Positions 1-6,941 of a stretch of DNA of 10,729 nucleotides are shown piece by piece. Location of the stretch: the NCBI GenBank assembly GCA_040374085.1, contig JBEIVB010000083.1, positions 1 to 10,729 on the forward strand, written 5' to 3'. The notes below the pieces were generated by a model that made no database searches, had not been told where the DNA came from, and worked only from the letters and a program-made list of their open reading frames with translations. Numbering within the stretch: the first letter of the stretch is position 1; each line of letters starts with the position of its first letter. The position numbers and the translations under genes were made by a program. This stretch comes from JBEIVB01 sp040374085. Its GTDB lineage: Bacteria > Bacteroidota > Bacteroidia > UBA4408.

Positions 1-101
1 TAGATTACCGCAGGTAATCTCCAAATCACCCATCACTCAAAGGATTACCGCAGGTAATCTCCAAATCACCCATCACTCAAAAGATTACCGCAGGTAATCT
101 T
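1..101. repeat. Tandem 40-bp repeats, each with a 19-bp palindrome
   Basis: Three palindromes lie at 2-20, 42-60 and 81-101, exactly 40 bp apart. The core is AGATTACC-GCA-GGTAATCT, with 8-bp arms and a constant GCA loop. The third copy extends to 9-bp arms. The second has G for A at its outer left base, which would still give a G-U pair in RNA. The two complete linkers between palindromes are identical, so the repeated unit is the full 40 bp and not just the palindrome. The sequence after the third palindrome is only loosely similar. The array begins at the window edge and may continue outside. No T-tract follows, so this is not an ordinary terminator. Its role is unknown; protein-binding sites, REP-like elements or RNA hairpins are possible. 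Confidence 0.9.
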
Positions 102-343
102 CTCAAACCCATCCATACTCGCTTTGTGGTAAACTTGTATGTGGACGGATGCGAGCCTAATAAAACAAATCTTTCCATTTCGCTCTGTTTGATGCATGTT
201 GCGCAGAAAAAGACAGGCATTGCATGAGTAATTTCGCAAGCGTGCAGCATACGATAATGGGGTTTACAAATCGAGAAGCCTTGCATAGCCATTAAGGCCG
301 TTGCGTGAGCATTGCATCGGCGGTTTGGTTCACAAAAAATCGG
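102..343. other. Intergenic region without a credible gene
   Basis: About 250 bp separate the repeat array from the first gene. I found no RNA gene or terminator here. A minus-strand open frame crosses it, but it runs through the palindromic repeats and overlaps the signal peptide of the plus-strand gene, so I do not call it. The hexamer TTGCAT recurs at 220-225, 281-286, 312-317 and just downstream at 349-354. Two of these sit in a longer GCATTGCAT (217-225 and 309-317). The meaning of this clustering is unknown. Confidence 0.5.
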
Positions 344-351
344 TTCATTTG
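325..351 (+). promoter_or_regulatory. Possible Bacteroidota-type promoter
   Basis: TTCATTTG at 344-351 matches TAnnTTTG at all but one fixed position. A TTG lies at 325-327, leaving 16 bp between the elements, slightly shorter than usual. The ATG at 356 is only four bases after the box, so the transcript would be almost leaderless. This is a weak call from motif matching only. Confidence 0.25.
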
Positions 352-355
352 CATC

Positions 356-1396
356 ATGCATACAAAACCAGCCTTCCTTTTCTTTTTGTTGGGTATTCTC
401 TATCTGAATCTTGCAAAGGCCCAAAGCTTCAGTGGCCCCGAGAGCGTGGAGTTCGATTCTACCTCGTCTTGCTACTTCATCTCCAACACCACCTCACACC
501 AAATACTCAAGCGCACACCAAATGGCACCCTGCAGGTCTTTGCCACCCTAACCGGATCGGGACCCCACGGTTTGGAAATTGCCGAAGGGAAGCTGTTCGC
601 CTGCAACGGAGCCTCGGTAAAAGTGTTGAACCTGACCACCGGAGCTCAGATGGCCAACATCCCCATCAGCGGTGCCACTTTCCTAAATGGAATCACGCAC
701 ATAGACAATGGGTCGGTATATGCAACTGATTTTTCGGCAAAAAAGATCTTCCGCATCAACCCCATTACATACGCCTACAACGTGTTTGTGGCCAACACCA
801 CCCAAACACCCAACGGCATCGTGTACGATTTTATAAACAACCGTTTGGTGTATGCCACCTGGGGGGCATCGGCCCGAATTAAAGCCGTGTCGCTTTCCGA
901 TTCTTCCCAAACTAACTTGGTTACCACCACCCTATCCAACATAGACGGCATTTGCATGGACACCCTGGCCAACCTCTTTGTTACCAGCTGGGGCAGCAAC
1001 TCTTTGGTGATGCTGCCGGCGCCCTCCTATGCCCCACAGGTAACCTTGCTGACCGGCCTAAGCAACCCCGCCGACATTTGCTACAACTTTAGGGGCGACA
1101 CCATTGGCATTCCGAACGCGGGCAACAACACCGTGGTATATTACCGCAGCCTGATCACCGGCAGGCAGCCACAGCTTAAGCGCACCTCAGAGCGATTCAC
1201 CGGCAACACCCTTACCCTCTCCTACCCCGCCAACCTGTTGTTTTATAACATTTCTGGGGTGCTGGTTCAAGAGCGTACTCTTATGCCCGGCACCCATCAT
1301 CTGCAATCCGATAACCTGCCCCGGGGCCTATACCTGGTGCGCATCCGCGAGCAGGGAAAAGAGGAGTTGACGGGAACGGTTTATCTTGGACAGTAG
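356..1396 (+). CDS. Secreted SMP-30/NHL-like beta-propeller, T9SS type A tail
   Basis: The product is 346 residues. I chose the ATG at 356 because it opens directly onto a signal peptide: hydrophobic core at about residues 6-20 and likely cleavage after AKA at 22. An upstream in-frame GTG at 305 would add 17 residues in front and spoil it. Residues 24-265 form repeated beta-propeller-like strands with SMP-30/gluconolactonase-style blade signatures such as TPNGIVYD (151-158) and NIDGICMD (195-202). Residues about 284-346 resemble a T9SS type A C-terminal sorting domain, with FYNISGVLVQ, then LPRGLYLVRI, although the usual PNP motif is reduced to SYPAN. It is probably exported by Sec, then moved across the outer membrane by the T9SS. 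Enzymatic activity (lactonase-like) cannot be claimed, and a purely binding propeller is equally possible. It stands alone, with a 279-bp gap to the next gene. Confidence 0.85.
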   Translation: MHTKPAFLFFLLGILYLNLAKAQSFSGPESVEFDSTSSCYFISNTTSHQILKRTPNGTLQVFATLTGSGPHGLEIAEGKLFACNGASVKVLNLTTGAQMANIPISGATFLNGITHIDNGSVYATDFSAKKIFRINPITYAYNVFVANTTQTPNGIVYDFINNRLVYATWGASARIKAVSLSDSSQTNLVTTTLSNIDGICMDTLANLFVTSWGSNSLVMLPAPSYAPQVTLLTGLSNPADICYNFRGDTIGIPNAGNNTVVYYRSLITGRQPQLKRTSERFTGNTLTLSYPANLLFYNISGVLVQERTLMPGTHHLQSDNLPRGLYLVRIREQGKEELTGTVYLGQ

Positions 1397-1397
1397 G

Positions 1398-1477
1398 TCA
1401 CAAAACCTATTTGCGTTCTTCTAAAAAGCTTGCGCAGAGCAGCTTCCAGCCCAACTTGCCGAGCATGGGTTTTGTGA
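1398..1477. repeat. 80-bp element bounded by perfect 10-bp inverted repeats
   Basis: TCACAAAACC at 1398-1407 is the exact reverse complement of 1468-1477. In RNA the stem could run three pairs further inward (1408-1410 with 1465-1467, one of them G-U). Inside lies a smaller inverted repeat, AAGCT at 1426-1430 and AGCTT at 1441-1445, so a folded transcript would be a stem within a stem. The element starts one base after the TAG stop of the propeller gene. It lacks a T-tract, so a classic intrinsic terminator is unlikely. It could be a 3'-UTR structure, a small RNA, or a short mobile repeat. I see no clear target-site duplication. Confidence 0.6.
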
Positions 1478-1648
1478 TTATAGACGTTCAATCTCTACCT
1501 GCAGTACCAATTGCATGGAATGGAGAGGCCAGGCAAACGTGCATTCCGCATCACGAATATCCATGGTTATAAGCGCGCATCAGGTATGTTCATTGGGGGC
1601 AACCTCTTGTTCAGAAAACCATCAACATAAAGGGTTCATTCTCCAACC

Positions 1649-1656
1649 TATATTTG
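1649..1656 (+). promoter_or_regulatory. Bacteroidota -7 promoter element (TATATTTG)
   Basis: This is an exact match to TAnnTTTG, ending 19 bases before the ATG at 1676. No TTG is visible 17-23 bp upstream, so only the -7 half is supported. If used, it would serve the barrel/protease pair with a leader of roughly 10-15 nt. Confidence 0.45.
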
Positions 1657-1675
1657 CCCAATACCAAAATCGCCG

Positions 1676-2566
1676 ATGCAAAAATTCATCTTTTCCTCGT
1701 TGCTTGTGCTGGGTCTCCTACCCAATCAAGAAACATTGGCTGCCGGACCAGATCCGGCAACGGATTCGGCGGGTGCACGCCGTCGCTACTTCCAATCCTA
1801 CGTAGGTTCATACCAGCCTGTGTTGCGCGACTATGCCACCTCTCCTCTATTCTATGGCGGCAGCGGCCTTAGCCTAGGCATAGGATGGCTGAAATGCTCG
1901 TCCAACCAAGAACGCAGTTTTCTGATGCAGCTGTCCGGCGCATTCACCAATGCCCGCGCACCCAAGAGCGACTTTCTAGAAGCGCCCGTTTCGGGCTACA
2001 TGATTCAGCTTGGCATGCGTCATCAAAGGCTCTGGGCAATTAATAGACTAAACACCGGCCCATTTAAGGTTAAGGCCGGGGGTGCATTTTATTCCGACCA
2101 GAACTTCCGATTGAATACAGCCCTTCAAAACAATGCAGGTGGTCTGGAAAACATAACCAATCTAATGGTGTCTGGCCAAATAAGCATGGACCTAAGCAGG
2201 AAATCGGAGCGTACAATTAATCTATTGGTTGTGAAACGCACCTTGCGACCGGTTCAACGCCACCTCAGACTATTGGTGAATGTTGGCGTTTTAAATTTCA
2301 ACTATCGTCCCGGCTACAGCTACACCTTCGAAAGTGAACTAACCGGAAAGACCGTGAGCTTGTTGTGGATTCTCTCCAATTACAAATGGTCTATGAACGG
2401 CTATCGCTTGCACACCGAACTGGAATACTTCCGCCAGGCAAGCAGCGGCAATGCATACAGTTGGTCCTATGTATGGGATGCTGCTCATGTGCCCGGCCGT
2501 TTCGAGGCTATGCAATTGGCCAGCCACCAAATTAAATACACGCTTTATTTCCGCACCCGAAAATAA
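1676..2566 (+). CDS. Exported beta-rich protein, probably outer membrane
   Basis: The product is 296 residues. Residues 1-23 form a signal peptide with a hydrophobic core at 5-15 and likely cleavage after LAA. The mature part has alternating hydrophobic and polar stretches rich in Tyr, Phe and Trp, for example at 81-90, 131-140, 164-172, 196-210 and 226-238. It ends in SHQIKYTLYFRTRK, an amphipathic strand with aromatic residues of the kind that closes outer-membrane barrels, although the last residue is Lys rather than Phe. I do not recognise a named family. There is no T9SS tail and no lipobox. Its stop codon overlaps the start of the S41 lipoprotein gene, so the two are surely made together and may act together at the envelope. 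The barrel assignment is inferred from composition and strand pattern; a periplasmic protein remains possible. Confidence 0.75.
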   Translation: MQKFIFSSLLVLGLLPNQETLAAGPDPATDSAGARRRYFQSYVGSYQPVLRDYATSPLFYGGSGLSLGIGWLKCSSNQERSFLMQLSGAFTNARAPKSDFLEAPVSGYMIQLGMRHQRLWAINRLNTGPFKVKAGGAFYSDQNFRLNTALQNNAGGLENITNLMVSGQISMDLSRKSERTINLLVVKRTLRPVQRHLRLLVNVGVLNFNYRPGYSYTFESELTGKTVSLLWILSNYKWSMNGYRLHTELEYFRQASSGNAYSWSYVWDAAHVPGRFEAMQLASHQIKYTLYFRTRK

Positions 2567-3573
2567 TGGCCATGAAAAAATTCCTTCCCATCTTACTTAC
2601 GGCCCTACTCGGGCTTTCGGCCTGCGAAAAGGCATTGTTTAAGTCCGACCAGGCCTCTTCGGACCCCTTCGTAAACTTCGATTACCTCTGGCAAGAGGTA
2701 GACAAAAAATACAGCTACTTTGAGTTGAAGAACCTCGACTGGCAGCAGATTCGCACCAAATACCGTTCCCGCCTCTCCAGCAGTACAACCGAGGAAGAAC
2801 TTTTTAATGTGCTGGGTGGCATGATCAACGAGCTGCGCGACGACCACTCCAACCTCAACGCACCGTTTAACTTTTCGCGCTACAACCTTCCGCTGAAATC
2901 AAAGCCAAACTTCAATTGGAGAACCATAGAGGAGCATTACCTGCCCAACATTTGGTACACGGGTGCTTTTGCCCACGACTTTCTCGACAGCGGACGAGTG
3001 GGTTACATTCGCTACGGCAGTTTTCTATCCAACTTTTCTGAAGCTGAGCTCAACTTTGTGCTCAATCGCTACGCCAACACAAAAGGCCTCATCCTAGACC
3101 TCCGCTCTAATGGGGGCGGCAGCGTGTTTAACGTAATGCCCATATTGGGCAGATTTGTGGAGGCTCCTGTTGCTGCTGGTTATTTTATAACACGAAACGG
3201 ACCCAAACACACCGATTTTGGTCCTCGAGAAACCTACCAGATCACCCCTACCCCGGGCACACGCTACAACAAAAAAGTAATGGTGTTGATGGACCGGGGC
3301 TCCTACAGCGCCACCACCCTTTTTGCATTGGGTACAAAAGCACTGCCCAATGTGGTTCTCGTAGGCGACACTACCGGTGGAGGCGGTGGGCTGCCCAACG
3401 GCGGGCAGTTGCCCAACGGCTGGTCGTATCGGTTTAGTGTGAGTCAGCTCCTAGATTTGAATGGAGACAACTATGCCGAAGAAGGTGTGCCGCCGGATAT
3501 TTATGCCACCTTCGACTGGAGCGATTTAAGCAAAGATGAGATCTTGGAACGCGCACTCCTTGAGCTGAAATAA
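2566..3573 (+). CDS. S41-family serine protease, lipoprotein
   Basis: The product is 335 residues. The N-terminus has a lipoprotein signal peptide with lipobox LSAC and lipid-bearing Cys20, so the enzyme should be membrane anchored. Residues 32-100 resemble the helical N-terminal part of S41 proteins and include LRDDHSNL (90-97). Residues 145-335 are the protease fold: GYIRYGSF (146-153), LDLRSNGGG (177-185), the likely nucleophile Ser248 in RGSYSATT (244-251), GDTTGGGGG (267-275) and EGVPPDI (306-312). The Ser248 context is SAT rather than the SASE of CtpA-type proteases, as in other Bacteroidota S41 lipoproteins. No PDZ domain is visible, so this is a compact member. The start is either ATG 2566, overlapping the upstream stop as TAATG, or ATG 2572, giving a more typical MKK start. 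An intrinsic terminator follows, 50 bp after the stop codon. Substrates are unknown. Confidence 0.9.
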   Translation: MAMKKFLPILLTALLGLSACEKALFKSDQASSDPFVNFDYLWQEVDKKYSYFELKNLDWQQIRTKYRSRLSSSTTEEELFNVLGGMINELRDDHSNLNAPFNFSRYNLPLKSKPNFNWRTIEEHYLPNIWYTGAFAHDFLDSGRVGYIRYGSFLSNFSEAELNFVLNRYANTKGLILDLRSNGGGSVFNVMPILGRFVEAPVAAGYFITRNGPKHTDFGPRETYQITPTPGTRYNKKVMVLMDRGSYSATTLFALGTKALPNVVLVGDTTGGGGGLPNGGQLPNGWSYRFSVSQLLDLNGDNYAEEGVPPDIYATFDWSDLSKDEILERALLELK

Positions 3574-3623
3574 CATCGGGCTGATTCACTCCACTTTAAA
3601 CATACATTTACATAAACGGTTTT

Positions 3624-3658
3624 CAGGCACCTGCAGCGGGTGCCTGATTTTTTTTATT
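3624..3658 (+). terminator. Rho-independent terminator after the S41 gene
   Basis: CAGGCACC (3624-3631) pairs perfectly with GGTGCCTG (3639-3646) around a 7-nt loop. One A follows, then eight T residues (3648-3655). This is a textbook plus-strand intrinsic terminator, 50 bp after the S41 stop. It separates the barrel/protease unit from the next gene. Confidence 0.92.
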
Positions 3659-3706
3659 CTACTCTGTTGTAAACCAATTCTCTTTTGAGTGCGTTGGGTT
3701 TAGAGT

Positions 3707-5899
3707 ATGTCGATAAAACCATGTTTCCTTTTTATATTCTGCTTGGTGGGCCCTTTCGTGTGGGCTCAAAAACAAGCCAACGTCTGGCATTTTGGAAATG
3801 GACGCAAGCTGGATTTCAGCACGGGTGTTCCCGTAGCTGGCACGGGCCCACTTGTAGCATACGAAGGAACATGCTCTTATAGTGATGACAAGGGAAACCT
3901 GCTGTTTTACACCGATGGCACCGACAAAATCTGGAATGCGGCCAACCAGGTCATGTACACCCTGCAAGGAACTGGCGGCGGTGCCAGCTCCATGCAAACT
4001 TCGGTTGCATTTGAAGCACCCGGCGAACCCTGTGTGTATTACCTATTTACTATGGAACAAGTGGAGGAATACCCTGCCGGGCGTGGGCTTAGATACTTCA
4101 AAATAGATATGACCCAAAACAACGGGTTAGGAGCGGTAACCCAACCCTACAGCCAAGTGCATACCCCGTCGTTTGAAGGATTGTGTGCGATACGACACAG
4201 CAACAAGCGCGATTTCTGGATCCTCATCCACCAGGGCTCAGATGGATTGGGCGTGTATAAAGTAAATGCATCGGGCGTTTCACTGCACAGTGTTTTTCCG
4301 GTATCCAACATGGGCACCAAGGGCATGATTAAAGCCTCGCCCGATGGATTCCACGTCATCACCAAGCCAACCGAAAACGATCCGTTTCAGCCCTATACGC
4401 CAACCGCCCTGTTGCTTGGTTTTGATCCGGCAACCGGACAGCTTTCGAATTCGGAAACCCTTACGCTCCCGGAAAACAACGCCCGCTTCGAGTTTTCGCC
4501 CGATAGCCGCTGGGTGTTTCTTCCAACCAGCGACGAAATTATTCGATACGACTTATTGGCCACTCCGGTATCTTCTTCGGGCATTTCTATTTTCGGCAAC
4601 CTGAACTTTAACGGCGGCGCATGCGATACCCAGCTTGGTCCGGATGGCAACATCTACATGGTCTTTGTGGATAACTTACTCTCCGGGGTTAGCAACGTAT
4701 ACCTGCATCGGATTCGATGTCCCAACAATACCAATCCGATTTACGAGCCCAACGTGTTGTTCTATCCCGGACCGAGCACCAATTATGTTGAGTTCATAGG
4801 GCTGCCCAGTTTCCCCGCCTATATCTTCCGGAATACACAACCCACTTTCGTTTCCTTAGGACCCGATACCCTATTTCTTTCCGATTATACCGGCCCCATA
4901 ACCCTCAACGCCCAAAATCCCGGAGCCAGTTATCTCTGGTCCAACGGCGCAACCACCCAAACCATTTCCGTTAATACCCTCGGCACCTACAGCGTAACCG
5001 TAACCGGCCCTTGCGGCAGCGGGACAGATCAGGTGGTGGTGGCCAACGCAACCACCAACATTTTGGCAGCGGGCGATTCCTGCGGAGGTAGCCCCTATAT
5101 GTTTTCCGTTATAAGCAACCGTTCTACCGAGCTGGTGCAATGGAACTTTGGCGACAACAGCAGCAGCACCAACACCTCCAACCAGCCCATTGCAACCCAT
5201 ACCTTTTCCGGGCCGGGTACCTATACCGTGAAAGCCGTGATCAATCAAAATTGCAAATTGGATACGCTTCAAACCCTCTTAACCATTAGCAGTTGTGTCG
5301 ACACTGGTTTTATAGAAATAAAACTCCAGGGTGATTCCTGCGTCCAAACCTTCAAAACATTTTCTTTATACTCCAACCTCACCATCCAACAGGTGTTTGA
5401 GTGGAACTTTGGCGATCCCTTGAGTGGCAGTGCCAATCTGAGTAACGGCCTAACGGCTAACCACACCTTTTCATCTGCGGGAACCTATACCGTGCGTTGC
5501 ATTGCCGAGATAAACTGCAGTCCTCCCGTATCCATCCTAAATCCTATAACCTTTCCGTGCTTTAATGTTGATACGGTTTACCTCGAGGTAACCATAGCTC
5601 CGTGTGAAGTACCTGAGCCCGAGTGCTTTATATATTTCGCCAATTCCTTTACCCCAAACGACGATGCTCGAAACAATGTCTTCGGACCGGTAACCGAATG
5701 CAACTTTGAAGTTTTCGATTTTACCATCTTCAATCGATGGGGCGAGGCCATATACACCACCACCGATCCAACCGCGCCTTGGAGCGGCATGGATGGTACC
5801 GCTCCGGCACCATCTGGCATATACGCCTATTCATTTAATTACAAGCTGCCGAAGAAATCCTTTCAGTTTACACATGGGTTTGTTAACCTGATGCGTTGA
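3707..5899 (+). CDS. Large surface protein with PKD domains, T9SS type B (CHU_C)
   Basis: The product is 730 residues. The signal peptide spans about 1-20 (cleavage after VWA). Residues 24-375 are propeller-like, with phrases such as DDKGNLLFYTDG (60-71), ASPDG (210-214) and FSPDSRWVF (263-271) that recur in Bacteroidota surface proteins. Residues 382-446 resemble an Ig-like module ending in GTYSVTV. Two PKD domains follow at about 455-530 and 541-618, each with WNFGD and HTF..(G)TYTV signatures and the same three-cysteine spacing. The end (640-730) is the CHU_C/type B sorting domain: SFTPNDDARNNVF, FTIFNRWGEAIY, WSGMDG, and a GIYAYSF strand. It is likely exported by the T9SS and held at or released from the surface, perhaps for adhesion or polymer binding. 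No catalytic residues are recognised. The ATG at 3707 begins the signal peptide directly. Confidence 0.9.
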   Translation: MSIKPCFLFIFCLVGPFVWAQKQANVWHFGNGRKLDFSTGVPVAGTGPLVAYEGTCSYSDDKGNLLFYTDGTDKIWNAANQVMYTLQGTGGGASSMQTSVAFEAPGEPCVYYLFTMEQVEEYPAGRGLRYFKIDMTQNNGLGAVTQPYSQVHTPSFEGLCAIRHSNKRDFWILIHQGSDGLGVYKVNASGVSLHSVFPVSNMGTKGMIKASPDGFHVITKPTENDPFQPYTPTALLLGFDPATGQLSNSETLTLPENNARFEFSPDSRWVFLPTSDEIIRYDLLATPVSSSGISIFGNLNFNGGACDTQLGPDGNIYMVFVDNLLSGVSNVYLHRIRCPNNTNPIYEPNVLFYPGPSTNYVEFIGLPSFPAYIFRNTQPTFVSLGPDTLFLSDYTGPITLNAQNPGASYLWSNGATTQTISVNTLGTYSVTVTGPCGSGTDQVVVANATTNILAAGDSCGGSPYMFSVISNRSTELVQWNFGDNSSSTNTSNQPIATHTFSGPGTYTVKAVINQNCKLDTLQTLLTISSCVDTGFIEIKLQGDSCVQTFKTFSLYSNLTIQQVFEWNFGDPLSGSANLSNGLTANHTFSSAGTYTVRCIAEINCSPPVSILNPITFPCFNVDTVYLEVTIAPCEVPEPECFIYFANSFTPNDDARNNVFGPVTECNFEVFDFTIFNRWGEAIYTTTDPTAPWSGMDGTAPAPSGIYAYSFNYKLPKKSFQFTHGFVNLMR

Positions 5900-6007
5900 T
5901 GTTGTTTCGTGATGTGAAGTTGTTTCCCTTGGGGTGTATCTTTCAACCATTTTCCTGAGCATTTTTGCCTTTCATGCAGCTGTTTCATACATCCTAAAGA
6001 AACCGTT

Positions 6008-6015
6008 TACATTTG
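6008..6015 (+). promoter_or_regulatory. Bacteroidota -7 promoter element (TACATTTG)
   Basis: This is an exact TAnnTTTG match ending 19 bases before the GTG start at 6035, the same distance as at 1649-1656. A partial upstream element, TGTTTC at 5981-5986, lies 21 bp before it; a true TTG is absent. The box supports the GTG start, because the next in-frame ATG is 22 codons further in. Confidence 0.45.
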
Positions 6016-6034
6016 AAGCGATCAACTTAATGAA

Positions 6035-6883
6035 GTGAACGAAATCATTTACCAAGACCTTGCGCAAAATGCGATTCGGTTTTCGGTCTTCACCCAAATG
6101 GAGGGCGATACTCCCTTTGGAGGATTGGGCTTGAAGTACGTTTCATCGGGTGTGGAGGTGTACTACGCCAACCAACGCAAATACACGCTAAGGCCCGGAG
6201 AATGCCTAATTGGAAATGATTTAACCTCAACCCTTGTGCACATCAATCAGCTGGATCCGGTCCGGGGATTGTGCATCGACATTGGCCCGACCATTGTTTC
6301 CGAGGTAGCGCAACACCACGACGCACATGCCGGCAATCTGCAGGAGTTCCTGCTCTCCGATCAGTTGTTTGTCAACAAATACTCAGTAAGCAACACCCCC
6401 TTGGGGAATGCCTTGGCTGAACTTAGCCAACGCATTACGGCGGGCACCTTCAACACTCAGGAAAGTCAGGAGGAATTGTTTTACCACCTTGCCGAATTTC
6501 TCATTTGCGACCAAAGGCTTGTGCTCGATCACATGAGCAAAATGAGGTTCAAACGAGAAAACACCAGGCAGGAAGTTTTCCGTGCCTTGTGGCAAGCCCG
6601 AAGCATGATGGAAGAAGGGGTTCAACGCAACCCTTCCCTGGATGAAATCTGTTCGGCCATTGGCATGTCGAAATACCACTTCATACGCACCTTCAAACAA
6701 ACCTTCGGCCTGGCCCCCCACCAGTTCCTAAAGCAAAAACGATTGGAGCAGGCGCGGGAAGAGTTGATTAAAGGACGATCGCCATTCGATGTTGCCCTAA
6801 CATTTGGCTACGCCGATGTGCCTGCTTTCTCAAAAGCCTTCAAACTGGCCTTTGGGCTCACACCGGGGCATTTCAAAAAATAG
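6035..6883 (+). CDS. AraC-family transcriptional regulator
   Basis: The product is 282 residues, the usual length for a two-domain AraC regulator. Residues about 28-85 look like the cupin-type sensor half, including LKYVSSGVEVYY (33-44) and LRPGECLIG (52-60). A helical linker covers about 100-195. The C-terminal DNA-binding domain has two helix-turn-helix motifs: 200-224 (SLDEICSAIGMSKYHFIRTFKQTFG) read around DEICSAIGMSKYHF, and 250-276 with the family hallmark FDVALTFGYADVPAFSKAFK and a TPGHF end. The start is GTG; an in-frame TGA at 6014-6016 rules out any longer protein, and an overlapping ATG at 6030 is out of frame. It lies 58 bp upstream of the fusion hydrolase on the same strand, so control of that gene is plausible but unproven. 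The effector is unknown. Confidence 0.93.
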   Translation: MNEIIYQDLAQNAIRFSVFTQMEGDTPFGGLGLKYVSSGVEVYYANQRKYTLRPGECLIGNDLTSTLVHINQLDPVRGLCIDIGPTIVSEVAQHHDAHAGNLQEFLLSDQLFVNKYSVSNTPLGNALAELSQRITAGTFNTQESQEELFYHLAEFLICDQRLVLDHMSKMRFKRENTRQEVFRALWQARSMMEEGVQRNPSLDEICSAIGMSKYHFIRTFKQTFGLAPHQFLKQKRLEQAREELIKGRSPFDVALTFGYADVPAFSKAFKLAFGLTPGHFKK

Positions 6884-6918
6884 CAACATTGGACAAGAAT
6901 CCATGAGCTTCCTGCGCC

Positions 6919-6926
6919 TTTATTTG
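6919..6926 (+). promoter_or_regulatory. Possible -7 element before the fusion hydrolase (TTTATTTG)
   Basis: This matches TAnnTTTG except for T in place of A at position 2. It ends 15 bases before the ATG at 6942 and is followed by an A-rich leader. A TTG at 6889-6891 is 27 bp upstream, longer than the normal spacing. Co-transcription with the regulator gene is the alternative. Confidence 0.3.
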
Positions 6927-6941
6927 TAAAAAAAACGGTGT

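Noticed and set aside
1..101. CRISPR array
   Set aside because: The linkers between the palindromic repeats are identical, so there are no unique spacers, and no cas gene is present.
77..424. Minus-strand 115-residue ORF rich in Cys and His
   Set aside because: It runs through the palindromic repeats at its end and begins antisense to a convincing signal peptide. The Cys/His/Met content follows from the TTGCAT-rich DNA, and no domain is recognisable.
1515..1805. Plus-strand 96-residue ORF before the envelope protein
   Set aside because: It overlaps the signal peptide of the gene at 1676 in another frame, and has no recognisable features.
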